This document shows, piece by piece, positions 6,816-15,432 of a DNA stretch of 36,094 bases. Origin of the DNA: Oscillospiraceae bacterium (GTDB lineage Bacteria; Bacillota; Clostridia; Oscillospirales; Oscillospiraceae); contig JAFODZ010000017.1 in NCBI GenBank assembly GCA_017380435.1, positions 1 to 36,094 on the forward strand, given 5' to 3'. Below the pieces are notes generated by a model, which worked only from the letters and a program-made list of their open reading frames with translations, ran no database searches and was not told the origin of the DNA. The stretch's first letter is position 1; each line of letters begins with the position of its first letter. A program made the position numbers and the translations under genes.

Positions 6816-6880
6816 TTTCTCTCTTTTGCGCATCGCGCCGCAAGCTGCAATTAAGAATTCTCAAAAATTAGAAGTATAGA
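6816..6880 (+). repeat. ppdK-tail-like sequence, copy D
   Basis: CTCTTTTGCGCATCGCGCC followed by CAAGCTGCAATTAAG would read LLRIAPQAAIKN, comparable to the ppdK ending. It shares its left flank (TCTTTTGC) with copies B and C and is more diverged on the right. A terminator follows 9 bases later, the same order as in ppdK and copy C. Confidence 0.5.
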
Positions 6881-6888
6881 TCAAACTT

Positions 6889-6918
6889 ACCCCCTCGGAG
6901 AAATCCAAGGGGGTTTTG
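6889..6918 (+). terminator. Intrinsic terminator
   Basis: ACCCCCT and AGGGGGT enclose a 12-base loop and are followed by a T-rich run (TTTGTT). It separates the lipoprotein unit from the PHP operon. Confidence 0.75.
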
Positions 6919-6951
6919 TTAGAAAAACTTTCTTTTTGCAAAAGAGTGTAG

Positions 6952-6957
6952 TATAAT
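6952..6957 (+). promoter_or_regulatory. -10 box of the PHP/DUF4132 operon
   Basis: A perfect TATAAT lies 16 bases before the ATG at 6974. At 17 bases upstream the -35 region reads TTTCTT, which is weak, so an activator or low basal activity is possible. The implied leader is very short, with GGGGTG as ribosome binding site. Confidence 0.6.
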
Positions 6958-6973
6958 TTTTTGGGGTGATAAA

Positions 6974-7654
6974 ATGTATAAATATGAAACACATCTTCAT
7001 ACCTTTCCTGTAAGCCGTTGCGCCAAGGCGGGCGTTCAGGAAAGCATGGAATTCTATAAAGAACTGGGATATGACGGCGTTTTTATCACAAACCATTTTC
7101 TCGATGGAAATATCAATATCGCCTGGGAAAAATCTTACGAAGAGAAGATAGAATTTTATTTTTCAGATTTTGAAAAAGGAATAGAAATTGGAAAAGCTAT
7201 CGGACTTCAAGTGTTTTGCGGGGTCGAGCTTTCCTACGGCGGTACGGATTTTTTGGTTTACGGACTGGACAAAGCATGGTTTCTTGCCCATCCGGAAATT
7301 ATGGATATGAAGAAAAGCGACGAACTTACTTTTATGATGGAGCAAGGGGCCCTTGTCATCCAGGCACATCCTTATCGGGAAGCATCCTATATTGACCATA
7401 TTCGTCTTTTTCCCCGAAATGTTCACGGCGTTGAAGTGGTAAACGCCAACCGAACAGAAGAGGAAAATCAAATGGCGAAATTATACGCCCAGAATTTCAA
7501 TCTGATTGCATTTGCAGGTTCAGACAATCACAGCGCCGCAAAACAGAAAAAGCTGGCAGGTGTTTGCTGCGAAAATCCCATATGCAGCGTGGAAGATTTT
7601 ATAAGCAAAGTAAAGGACAATCAGATCAAAATATTCACTTTTACAAACGAATGA
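6974..7654 (+). CDS. PHP-domain metal-dependent phosphoesterase (226 aa)
   Basis: A stand-alone PHP (polymerase and histidinol phosphatase) hydrolase, cytoplasmic. The metal ligands are all in place: His7 and His9 (HLH), His41 (ITNH), Glu85 (GVELSYG), His132 (QAHPYR), and Asp184 with His186 (GSDNHS). Members dephosphorylate histidinol phosphate or nucleotides or cut DNA ends; the sequence alone does not show which. The length fits a minimal single-domain member. It is the first gene of an apparent three-gene unit: the next start codon is only 19 bases beyond its stop. No histidine biosynthesis genes are near, which argues against a role as HisK. Confidence 0.9.
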   Translation: MYKYETHLHTFPVSRCAKAGVQESMEFYKELGYDGVFITNHFLDGNINIAWEKSYEEKIEFYFSDFEKGIEIGKAIGLQVFCGVELSYGGTDFLVYGLDKAWFLAHPEIMDMKKSDELTFMMEQGALVIQAHPYREASYIDHIRLFPRNVHGVEVVNANRTEEENQMAKLYAQNFNLIAFAGSDNHSAAKQKKLAGVCCENPICSVEDFISKVKDNQIKIFTFTNE

Positions 7655-7673
7655 TATTTTCGAGGTGAGCGTT

Positions 7674-8093
7674 ATGGACATCTATGTACGCGTCAAAGAA
7701 ATCGGAAAACGCAAGGATATTCTGACCCCCACGGCTTATACGATTCCTGACGGAATTTGCTCGCTGCGCCAGCTGCTGACTGCGGTTGTGCAGAAAGAAG
7801 TGGCACAGTATAACAGCAAGGAGACCGGGGCGCAGCTGATTTCCTTCTTGACGCAGCAAGCGCTGGACGACCAAGCAAAGATTGGCAAAGTCAGCTTCGG
7901 AACAATCTACTCCGACAAAAAAGCCGATCCCGGCAAAGCGGTTGCCAATGCTGTTGGCTGCTGGGAAGATGGTTTGATTCGCGTGTTTTTAAATGATGCG
8001 GAACTGACAGACCTGGATGCTCCGATTGCCATTGAAGCGCAGAGTGTGCTTACATTTATCCGGCTGACATTTTTATCCGGTACTTTTTGGTAA
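7674..8093 (+). CDS. Hypothetical protein paired with the DUF4132 protein (139 aa)
   Basis: Not recognised. It has no signal peptide; the sequence suggests a compact alpha/beta protein with a strand-forming start (MDIYVRVKEIG) and a hydrophobic end. The start is set at the ATG at 7674, five bases after GAGGTGA; a GTG at 7665 lies inside that ribosome binding site. It stands 19 bases after the PHP gene and 12 bases before the giant gene, so the three are very likely co-transcribed. Its small size and position suggest a subunit or partner of the 1671-residue protein, but nothing in the sequence proves contact. Confidence 0.75.
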   Translation: MDIYVRVKEIGKRKDILTPTAYTIPDGICSLRQLLTAVVQKEVAQYNSKETGAQLISFLTQQALDDQAKIGKVSFGTIYSDKKADPGKAVANAVGCWEDGLIRVFLNDAELTDLDAPIAIEAQSVLTFIRLTFLSGTFW

Positions 8094-8105
8094 GGAGGCA
8101 GAGTT

Positions 8106-11100
8106 ATGGATCGAAAAACTCCGCAAATGGATCAAGAAAAGTGGAAAATGATCCAAAATTATGCCGATACCGGCAATGGCCTCATCGGCGCATTGGCCCA
8201 ATACGCCTGCTATCCGTGGAATACGGAGCTTTGGCAGACACTCGGGCACCTTTATAAAAAACCTATTGCCCAGCTTTCTGCAAAAGAATTTCTGTGCCGC
8301 GATTTGGAAAATGCCTTTACCACTTTGGCAGGCAAAGAAATGGCGGAAAAAGTGCCATATGCGATTATCCTGCGTCTGGAGGGACAGTTTTCCTCCTCTC
8401 CGTGGCGGCGCAGCTATCGAAGCAAGTATTTTTCCTTTTATCTTGAATCGGTCGTAGATTTGCTTGGTCAATTAATCCGGCAGTCCTGCTATACGGAAAC
8501 CGTAATGGAGCGGCTGCGTTGCCGCGAAGCGATCGACGGCGGTTTTGAGTATTTGCTGGCATTGGAGATCCGCAACGGAAACGAAGAAATCATCGGCGCG
8601 CTGCACGACGCTATGATGGGCGATAATACCCAGATCGTTCTGACCCGGGAGATCATTGATGCCATTGTTATGAGCGGTCACGACGGATTACTGGATGACC
8701 TTATGAAGCTGCTGCTGGCTGCAAAGCTCCAAGAGGGTCTGCGTCAGCAGATTCTGGAAGCCGCGGACAAAGGAACAAACAGAGTGCTGTGCCGCATTCT
8801 CAAAGTGTGCATTGACAATAATTTGTTCCGCTTCAGCGGTGCAATTCGGGCGTTTGATACGTGGACCGGCATGGGTTATGGCGACAACAAGCCGGGTCAA
8901 GTGCAAAAATTTGCGCAGCTCGCCTATGCGTGCCTGACGGACGAAACCAAGCGGGAGGAATACTATAAAAGCAGCAACAATGTAGAGGCGTATTTTGCGC
9001 TTTGGGCGTTGGGATGCCGGGAATTCTACGAAACCCACGATAAGGTTGCCCAGCTGCTGGATGATCCGAACCATTACCGCAAGGTTTTAGGCTGGATGTT
9101 TGTCAGCAGAACAGATAACAGTCGGTATCAAATGATCCTCGCATCCGGATATCTTGAGGAACGGGATGAGGAATTGTTGGCCTGGATCACCGGGAATCTG
9201 GCACAGACATGGAAGCTTTACAGAACAAATTGGAAGACCGTCCGGGGAGAACCCCGAAAAGCTGTGCCGAATCCGGACCTGCCGGACGACCCGCAGGAGC
9301 GGGCGCGGCTGTTTTATCAGCTGAAAGCGCTGGGCGAATATATTGGAAATAAAAAGCGCACATTTGAGGGGAATCCCTTTGAATTTACCAGCGTGACGCT
9401 GGAAAATGAGCGAGTATATGGTTGTATGCTGAGCCTTGCCGGTTACGATATGAACAAAGCGCTGGTGGATGAACTGCTGGAACTGTCACCGAAAATGAGT
9501 GTTACGCAGCGGCAATCTATCATCTGCTGCTTTATCCAGCCGGATACCAATGCAAAGCATCGCGAATTTCTGCAAAACTGCCTGCTCGACCGCAGCATTG
9601 CCGTCAAAGAGCTTGCGGTAGAGCGGCTTGCTGACTGCAAACTGACGCAGAGCGATTTGCAGGCGCTTGCCGATTCCCTGCGTTCCAAAAGCAGTGACCT
9701 GCGGTCGAGTGTCGTGTCGGTTTTTAAGAAGCAGAGTCTTACATTGCTTCGTCCTCTGATTCGGCAAATGCTGGCGTCCCCGGAAGAAAATCAAAACCAG
9801 GTTGCCATTGAGCTGCTGGCGGAACGAAAAGAAAAAAATCCGGAAGTTTTAACAGAAAACCGTCCGGCGCTGGAGGCATTACGCAGCACGAAGGTATCTA
9901 CCCAGACGCAGATCCTGCTGGATCAGCTATTAGCTGCTGAAGAAGATGTATTCTCTGCTGAAAACGGCTATGGCCTGTACGATCCCCGGATAGTTGCGAA
10001 CCATTTGTCTGCTTTGAATGCCCCCATAAAAAAAGCCGGCTTTTTGTTGCGGCTGTTTGGCAGCAATGGGGAGTTGTACTCTGCCAAACAGTTCAAAGCA
10101 ATGATTCCCACATGGGAGGAGCTAGACAAGCTTTTGGGCCGGGTCGATCAAGTGTTTACCCGCCACGCAGACGAAGAAATCGAAGTAGAATACTATGATG
10201 GCTCCCGACATAAGGTGCTGTTTGGCAATCCCGGCAATAGCATGATGCTTCCGGCTGATTGCGGCTGCCGTTCTCTGCGCGACGCCAATGCCAGGCTGGA
10301 TATGCTCCCCTTCTGGGATGAATTCCGTGAGGCGTTTGGTGCGTACGGTACCGATGTAAAGAAAATGCTGGGTCTGTTCCACTTAATGGCCCGAATTCCG
10401 GAGCCTGGATATTATGCTTCTCAGGTTGTGATCAGTCCCTGGTATTTGCCCATTGCCGCTTTGGAGCTTACCCCTGTGCTGCACGGCAAATGCCGAACAA
10501 AATACGACCGCGCCTGGCAAATGATAGATATCTTCAATCACTTGCCGTCGCTATTTGATTCCCACGAGGTTTTTGTGGAGGCAATGAAATTCTACCGCAG
10601 CGCCATTGCAATTATGGGCGAAGGTAATCTGCCAAAGGTGTATAAGCGGGAGAAAGAAGATGCCCGATACATCGTGTACGGCAACCGTTTCCAATCCGTT
10701 GGCATCAACAATAGATTGTTGGCCACCTGGAGAAACGCGATCCATCAATTGCGTCTAAATTCCGATGATTTTGCGCAGTGGTTCACACTTCAGTACCGCT
10801 TGGAGCAGCAGATTGATGTTTCCGTGACGGAGTGCTTGGAAACAGAAGAATACTTCCGGGCCTACCATGAAAACATCATCCCCCGGGATATTCTTGTGGC
10901 ATTCTTAATGGACGCCAAGACCTGTATGCCGGGAAAAATAAAGATTCTAACCAACCCCAACCGTTGGGCCGCGGGACGGAATCTTTATGAAAACTACCCG
11001 TTTACAAAAGACTTGGTTTCCCAAATTTTAGACAGAATCGTTACCATTGAAGAAAAGCGGGGTCAGTTGCCCACGCCGCTGACTAAGCACTGCCTCGCGG

Positions 11101-13121
11101 TGGAACGCTTTGAGGGCGCGGAGCATTTTTGCAATTTGCTGGCAGCGCTGGGTAAGGAAGGCTTCTTCCGTGGATATGAATTTTCCCAGAATGATACAAA
11201 AAAGGCAGTCCTCAGCCGTTTGCTCAAGCGCTGCTATCCTGCCAAAACAGATACGCCGGAGCGGCTGGCTGCACTGCTGAAAGCAACAGACATCAGCGAC
11301 AAACGCCTGGCTGAAGCGGTGATGTATGCTCCGCAGTGGGCAGGATTTGCCGAAGAAATTCTTGGTTGGCCGGGACTGAAATGCGGTGTGTGGTTCTTCC
11401 ACGCCCACATCAACGAAACCTTCTCTGCTGAGAAAGAAACGGAAACAGCCATTTATTCTCCTATCAGCCCGCAGCAGTTCAATGACGGCGCGTTCGATAA
11501 GAATTGGTTCTTTGAAGCTTATGAACAGTTGGGGGAAAAGCGTTTCCAAATTCTCTATAAGTCCGCAAAGTACATCACATCCGGCAGCAATCAGCACCGG
11601 CGTTCCCAACTGTATTCCGATGCGGTACTGGGTAAGTTGAATGCCCGGGAACTGATGCAGGAAATCATAGAAAAGCGAAACCAGGAAAAGCTGCGCTGTT
11701 ATCCGCTGATTCCGATTGCAGAGGGCGACAGCGGAGAAGCGCTGCAGCGGTATGAATTCATCCAAAAGTTCCAGAAAGAAAGTAAACAGTTTGGTGCCCA
11801 GCGCCGGGAAAGCGAGAAAAAGGCGTGCGCCACCGCCATGGAAAATCTGGCTATTACTACGGGACTTATGGATGTGAACCGCTTGATGTGGCAGATGGAA
11901 AGCCAAAAAATCGAGCAAATCAAGCCTTTGATGGCACCTATAACTCTGGATGGTGTTTCCGTCCGACTGACCATTGACGAAAACGGCGATGCCGGCATCG
12001 CTATGGAAAAAGCGGGAAAAACCATCAAAACAGCGCCCAAATCTTTTGCTAAGAACGAAGTATTCCTGGAACTGAAAGCTACCGTTAAGGAGCTGAAGGA
12101 TCTGAAACGCCGCTCCAGGGAAAGTATGGAACGCGCCATGACGGAATGTACGGTGTTTGGCTCAGGCGAACTGCGGAATATCTGCGACAATCCCATTCTT
12201 GCGCCGATGGTGCTGAGCTTGGTTTGGACAGATGGCACCAACAATGGTTTCCTGCAGCAGTCTTCCGAGGGCCTTGTCTTGGTCAAACCCAGCGGCGAAA
12301 GTGTTGCGGCAGATACTTTGCGCATTGCCCATCCCCACGATTTGAAAATTTCCGGTGACTGGGCTTTGTTTATGCAGCTGGTGTATCAAAAGAAATTGGT
12401 GCAGCCGTTTAAGCAGGTGTTCCGGGAGTACTATCCCATTACGGAAGATGAATTGCAGGAGCGTACCATTTCCCGTCGCTATGCCGGGCATCAGGTGCAG
12501 CCACAGCGTACCGTGGCACTCCTGAAGAGCCGCGGCTGGACGGTGGATTACGAAGAGGGCCTGCAGAAAGTATTTTATAAGGAGAATCTGATCGTCAGAA
12601 TGTACGCTATGGCAGATTGGTTCTCTCCTGCGGATATTGAGCCGCCTACCTTGGAAACCGTGGAATTCTTTGACCGCTCAACGAAAGAAAATGTTCCTTT
12701 GGAGAATGTTCCGCCCATTTTGTTCTCGGAAACTATGCGAGATCTGGACCTTGTGGTCAGCGTTGCCCATGTGGGCGGGGTGGATCCCGAAGCCAGCCAC
12801 TCCACCGTGGAAATGCGTGTTGCGATTGCGGCAGAGCTTGCAAAGCTGTTCAAGCTGTCCAATGTTTCCTGGATCGGTTCTCACGCAAAGGTCCAAGGCA
12901 AACTGGCAAGCTATTCGGTACATATGGGTTCCGGCGTAGTCCATGCAGAGGGCGTGGGAATGGTATCCATTTTGCCGGTACACTCCCAGTCGAGAGGACG
13001 CATCTTCCTGCCTTTTGCCGATGACGATCCCAAAACAGCGGAAATTATGTCTAAGATCCTGCTGCTATCCGAGGACAGCAAAATTAAGGACCCCACCATT
13101 CTAAGCCAAATTTCCGGCTAA
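8106..13121 (+). CDS. Giant DUF4132-family protein (MolR/YehI relatives, 1671 aa)
   Basis: A cytoplasmic protein without membrane segments. The N-terminal two thirds are largely helical; residues of about 480-640 look like HEAT-type repeats. Near residues 1430-1500 comes a segment QPFKQVFREYYPITEDELQE, then RRYAGHQVQPQRTVALLKSRGW, which matches the core of DUF4132 known from E. coli MolR/YehI. The last roughly 110 residues (FFDRSTKENVPLENVPPILF, later SHSTVEMRVAIAAELAKLF) form a conserved C-terminal domain common to large Firmicutes members. DUF4132 proteins often sit with MoxR ATPase, VWA and SWIM genes; none is here. AAGGAGG precedes the ATG. The function is unknown; scaffold or regulatory roles are guesses. 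Confidence 0.8.
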   Translation: MDRKTPQMDQEKWKMIQNYADTGNGLIGALAQYACYPWNTELWQTLGHLYKKPIAQLSAKEFLCRDLENAFTTLAGKEMAEKVPYAIILRLEGQFSSSPWRRSYRSKYFSFYLESVVDLLGQLIRQSCYTETVMERLRCREAIDGGFEYLLALEIRNGNEEIIGALHDAMMGDNTQIVLTREIIDAIVMSGHDGLLDDLMKLLLAAKLQEGLRQQILEAADKGTNRVLCRILKVCIDNNLFRFSGAIRAFDTWTGMGYGDNKPGQVQKFAQLAYACLTDETKREEYYKSSNNVEAYFALWALGCREFYETHDKVAQLLDDPNHYRKVLGWMFVSRTDNSRYQMILASGYLEERDEELLAWITGNLAQTWKLYRTNWKTVRGEPRKAVPNPDLPDDPQERARLFYQLKALGEYIGNKKRTFEGNPFEFTSVTLENERVYGCMLSLAGYDMNKALVDELLELSPKMSVTQRQSIICCFIQPDTNAKHREFLQNCLLDRSIAVKELAVERLADCKLTQSDLQALADSLRSKSSDLRSSVVSVFKKQSLTLLRPLIRQMLASPEENQNQVAIELLAERKEKNPEVLTENRPALEALRSTKVSTQTQILLDQLLAAEEDVFSAENGYGLYDPRIVANHLSALNAPIKKAGFLLRLFGSNGELYSAKQFKAMIPTWEELDKLLGRVDQVFTRHADEEIEVEYYDGSRHKVLFGNPGNSMMLPADCGCRSLRDANARLDMLPFWDEFREAFGAYGTDVKKMLGLFHLMARIPEPGYYASQVVISPWYLPIAALELTPVLHGKCRTKYDRAWQMIDIFNHLPSLFDSHEVFVEAMKFYRSAIAIMGEGNLPKVYKREKEDARYIVYGNRFQSVGINNRLLATWRNAIHQLRLNSDDFAQWFTLQYRLEQQIDVSVTECLETEEYFRAYHENIIPRDILVAFLMDAKTCMPGKIKILTNPNRWAAGRNLYENYPFTKDLVSQILDRIVTIEEKRGQLPTPLTKHCLAVERFEGAEHFCNLLAALGKEGFFRGYEFSQNDTKKAVLSRLLKRCYPAKTDTPERLAALLKATDISDKRLAEAVMYAPQWAGFAEEILGWPGLKCGVWFFHAHINETFSAEKETETAIYSPISPQQFNDGAFDKNWFFEAYEQLGEKRFQILYKSAKYITSGSNQHRRSQLYSDAVLGKLNARELMQEIIEKRNQEKLRCYPLIPIAEGDSGEALQRYEFIQKFQKESKQFGAQRRESEKKACATAMENLAITTGLMDVNRLMWQMESQKIEQIKPLMAPITLDGVSVRLTIDENGDAGIAMEKAGKTIKTAPKSFAKNEVFLELKATVKELKDLKRRSRESMERAMTECTVFGSGELRNICDNPILAPMVLSLVWTDGTNNGFLQQSSEGLVLVKPSGESVAADTLRIAHPHDLKISGDWALFMQLVYQKKLVQPFKQVFREYYPITEDELQERTISRRYAGHQVQPQRTVALLKSRGWTVDYEEGLQKVFYKENLIVRMYAMADWFSPADIEPPTLETVEFFDRSTKENVPLENVPPILFSETMRDLDLVVSVAHVGGVDPEASHSTVEMRVAIAAELAKLFKLSNVSWIGSHAKVQGKLASYSVHMGSGVVHAEGVGMVSILPVHSQSRGRIFLPFADDDPKTAEIMSKILLLSEDSKIKDPTILSQISG

Positions 13122-13139
13122 GAAGCCGGCTTTGCCCTT

Positions 13140-13325
13140 CCCGGGAGCGCAGCGAGTCGAAGAGTTGCCTCCCTCATAGAGGGAGGATTCGCAGTAGGCA
13201 GTGTGCTATCTTAAAGCGTACACTCCCCCAGTCACGGCTATCGCCGTGCCAGCCCCCTCAAAACGAGGGGGCCGAGATTACGCAGTATCGATAGGCTGAA
13301 AGATCCTTGAATCGGCCTGCGGCTT
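13140..13325. repeat. GC-rich palindromic repeats between operons
   Basis: The 320 bases between the DUF4132 gene and the next gene hold no reading frame of interest. Three hairpins stand out: CCTCCCTC-ata-GAGGGAGG (13168-13186), CACGGC-tatc-GCCGTG (13233-13248) and GCCCCCTC-aaaac-GAGGGGGC (13252-13272). The core CGGCTATCGCCG recurs inverted at 36017-36028, so this is a dispersed family. Confidence 0.7.
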
Positions 13326-13339
13326 TTTATCAATCTGCT

Positions 13340-13371
13340 GAAGACAGGGGGACATCCCCCTGTCTTCTTTT
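13340..13371 (+). terminator. Strong terminator of the PHP/DUF4132 unit
   Basis: GAAGACAGGGGG-acat-CCCCCTGTCTTC followed by TTTT: a perfect 12-bp stem. Confidence 0.92.
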
Positions 13372-13384
13372 GGCGGCATAGCTA

Positions 13385-13413
13385 TTGACGGAATGGGGCA
13401 TCTGTCGTACAAT
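13385..13413 (+). promoter_or_regulatory. Promoter of the PAT-like acetyltransferase gene
   Basis: TTGACG (13385-13390), 17-base spacer, TACAAT (13408-13413), 28 bases before the ATG. Confidence 0.85.
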
Positions 13414-13441
13414 AACCCTATCTGAATGAGGATGTGATTTT

Positions 13442-13984
13442 ATGTCTATACGGCACGCAACGGTTCGCGATGTGCCCCGAATTTTAGAAATTTACGGACC
13501 CTATGTAGAAAATACCGTCGTAAGCTCTGAGTACACCGTTCCAACCTGCGAGGAATTTACCCGGAGATTTCTGGAGATCACCGAAACCTTTCCCTGGCTG
13601 GTTTGGGAGGAAGACGGTGTAGTTTTGGGGTATGCTTACGGCAGCCTGCCCTTTGAACGGGCAGCCTATCAGTGGTGTGCATCGGCTTCTATCTACCTGT
13701 GTCCCGAGGCCAAGGGCAAAGGCATCGGCAAGAAACTCTATACACAGTTATGGCATTTTTTGCAGCTGCAAGGCTATCGGAAAGTGTATGCCGTCATCAC
13801 AACAGCCAACGAAGATTCCATTGCTTTCCACCGGGCAGTTGGCTACCGCCACGTGGCAACCATGCCGGATTGCGGCTATAAACTGGGAAAACGGTATGGC
13901 AATGTTTGGATGGAAAAAGAGCTTAACAGCTGGGATACACCTCCCGGTGAACCGGTTCCCTTTTGCCGGGTGTCGGAGCGCTGA
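13442..13984 (+). CDS. GNAT acetyltransferase, phosphinothricin acetyltransferase-like
   Basis: Transfers an acetyl group from acetyl-CoA to an amine. The sequence follows the PAT/YncA subfamily closely: IRHATVRDVPRILEIYGPYV at the start, WLVWEEDGVVLGYAYGS, RAAYQWCASASIYL, the acetyl-CoA loop AKGKGIGKKLY, ITTANEDSIAFHRAVGY, and a final GNVWMEKEL. The length (180 aa) is normal for the family. Known members acetylate phosphinothricin, methionine sulfoximine or related amino acids; the native substrate in gut Clostridia is not known. A good promoter (13385-13413) and GAGGATG ribosome binding site lie just upstream, and it appears to be transcribed alone or with the membrane protein that follows. 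Confidence 0.88.
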   Translation: MSIRHATVRDVPRILEIYGPYVENTVVSSEYTVPTCEEFTRRFLEITETFPWLVWEEDGVVLGYAYGSLPFERAAYQWCASASIYLCPEAKGKGIGKKLYTQLWHFLQLQGYRKVYAVITTANEDSIAFHRAVGYRHVATMPDCGYKLGKRYGNVWMEKELNSWDTPPGEPVPFCRVSER

Positions 13985-14023
13985 TTTCAAAGAAAGCGGT
14001 GCCAAATCAGCCGGATGGTTTGA

Positions 14024-14029
14024 TATAAT
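14024..14029 (+). promoter_or_regulatory. Possible -10 box before the small membrane protein gene
   Basis: A perfect TATAAT 19 bases before the ATG at 14048. No good -35 box stands 17 bases upstream (GCCAAA). Confidence 0.4.
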
Positions 14030-14047
14030 CAATTAAGAGGTGATAGG

Positions 14048-14602
14048 ATGTTTCGTATAGACTGGGAACCTTTTAATGGTATGGCCCACCGCCCGTGGCT
14101 GATGTTTTGGGGCCTGATTCTAAGTGCTGTTTTGTGGACAGTTATGCTGTTGCTGTGTGTTTTTGCAGGCTTTGACATTACTTCCGAAGAGGAAACTACA
14201 TTCGTTGAAGCCGGTTTTACAGCATATACAGAAGAAAAAAGTGAGCTGCACCTGTGTGCTACCAATGGGAAAACCTACACGATTCTGTACTATAAGTACT
14301 ACGATGGAATTTTTGATAATCCCTCTTATTTGTGCAATGGGGATTCCTATACCCTTTGGATAAACGACGGCGGGTATATTCGGGCAATGAATGACGCTTC
14401 CGGTCAACAGATGATTGATTTTGAATCTGAACGGGAAGCCTATCGCAGCAGTCAAAGGATTGCGGTGGTGTTAATGGCAGTGTTTCTAATTTTGACGACT
14501 GCTTTCTTTGCTTTGGCATGGGTAGTAAGTAAAAATCCGGAGTGGTATCCGGCATGGCTGGTTAAATTGCTGTTCGCCAACGCGTCTGAATTTGGGGCGT
14601 AG
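14048..14602 (+). CDS. Hypothetical membrane protein with two TM segments (184 aa)
   Basis: Not recognised. Hydrophobic segments at about residues 19-40 (WLMFWGLILSAVLWTVMLLL) and 139-161 flank a central soluble domain of about 95 residues, rich in Tyr, Thr and Asp and probably beta-structured. A short C-terminal tail follows. The central domain is likely exposed outside the cell with both ends inside. AGAGGTGATAGG gives a clear ribosome binding site for the ATG at 14048. Such small two-TM proteins with an outer beta domain are common in gut Clostridia, but no function can be assigned. The gene stands 63 bases after the acetyltransferase gene. Confidence 0.7.
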   Translation: MFRIDWEPFNGMAHRPWLMFWGLILSAVLWTVMLLLCVFAGFDITSEEETTFVEAGFTAYTEEKSELHLCATNGKTYTILYYKYYDGIFDNPSYLCNGDSYTLWINDGGYIRAMNDASGQQMIDFESEREAYRSSQRIAVVLMAVFLILTTAFFALAWVVSKNPEWYPAWLVKLLFANASEFGA

Positions 14603-14681
14603 CGCCATTTCCCGTGCCTGTGTGATAGAGCAAGCGGACGGTATCTTCATATTTCCGGGATCAACACAACCAAAACACTTA

Positions 14682-14711
14682 TTGACGGATTATGTCTTTT
14701 TGTGGTATATA
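14682..14711 (+). promoter_or_regulatory. Promoter of the DUF4234-like gene
   Basis: TTGACG (14682-14687), 18-base spacer, TATATA (14706-14711). The start lies about 40 bases before the ATG at 14761. The 158 bases between 14602 and 14761 hold nothing else visible. Confidence 0.65.
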
Positions 14712-14760
14712 TAGGGAGAAGAGATTGTTCTTCACCAAATTAGAGAAAGAGGTAATCTGT

Positions 14761-15120
14761 ATGTACAAACGCGTTTCCGGTTTGAAATTCTGGCTGTTAG
14801 GTTGTTGTACTTTTGGCATCTATCCTCTCTATATCTGGCATAAGATGACCAAGAATTTGAACCGAATGGCAAAAAAGACGGATGAAAAAACCATCCGTGG
14901 TTACATCGGCGCTATGCTGCTGGGCTGCATCACCTTCGGCATCTATCCTCTGGTGTGGCTCTTTAAGTTCTTCGGACTGGCATCCCGCCTGAATGCAAAG
15001 GCAAACGCCGGTGTTGCTCCTTCCGGTACATTCGTCATGTTCCTTATGAGCTGCATTCCGGTCTATAGCTTTTTCTGGATGGCCAGCATGAACAACAAGC
15101 TGGTGGATGCCTACAAATAA
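14761..15120 (+). CDS. DUF4234-like small membrane protein (119 aa)
   Basis: An integral membrane protein with three hydrophobic stretches. The repeated CTFGIYPLYIWHKMTKNLNR and CITFGIYPLVWLF motifs are the hallmark of DUF4234-type proteins, in which FGIYPLYW-like elements sit at the membrane interface. The start at 14761 is chosen because AGAGGTAAT lies just before it and the promoter at 14682-14711 would put an upstream in-frame ATG (14692) inside the promoter. The function is unknown; family members occur in many Firmicutes and Actinobacteria, often beside signalling or zinc-ribbon domains that are absent here. It is transcribed alone. Confidence 0.75.
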   Translation: MYKRVSGLKFWLLGCCTFGIYPLYIWHKMTKNLNRMAKKTDEKTIRGYIGAMLLGCITFGIYPLVWLFKFFGLASRLNAKANAGVAPSGTFVMFLMSCIPVYSFFWMASMNNKLVDAYK

Positions 15121-15193
15121 CTCAGTTCATTACAGGTAACACAGAATTTCGGTAATGCCGTCAATCGGCAATTTCGTTAAAACATATCGACTT

Positions 15194-15261
15194 TTGCAGG
15201 GGAGGCGTTTGGCCTCCCCTGTTGCTGCACCTAAGGGACGGGAAATCCGTCCCCTACAATT
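15194..15261. repeat. Palindromic intergenic repeat, copy 2 (inverted)
   Basis: Ends TTGCAGGGG and CCCCTACAA surround GGGAGGCG-ttt-GGCCTCCC-like and GGGACGG-aaat-CCGTCCC hairpins. These are the same two inner hairpins as copy 1 at 6203-6256 in inverse order. The rest of the 370-base gap (15121-15491) holds the promoter below and nothing else that can be supported. Confidence 0.75.
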
Positions 15262-15432
15262 GTCAAAGAAAGATTTGCATCTTGACGAGAAAACGGTGGG
15301 ATTTTTGATCCTTCTTTCGCTGCACAAGGATTCTTGGAAACTTTTACATTGACAGCGGCAGCACATTTCCAAGGAACTGATCCCCGGCTCGTTTTTTTGT
15401 GCGCGGGATGGGAAGTCTTCTGCGCAAAACAG

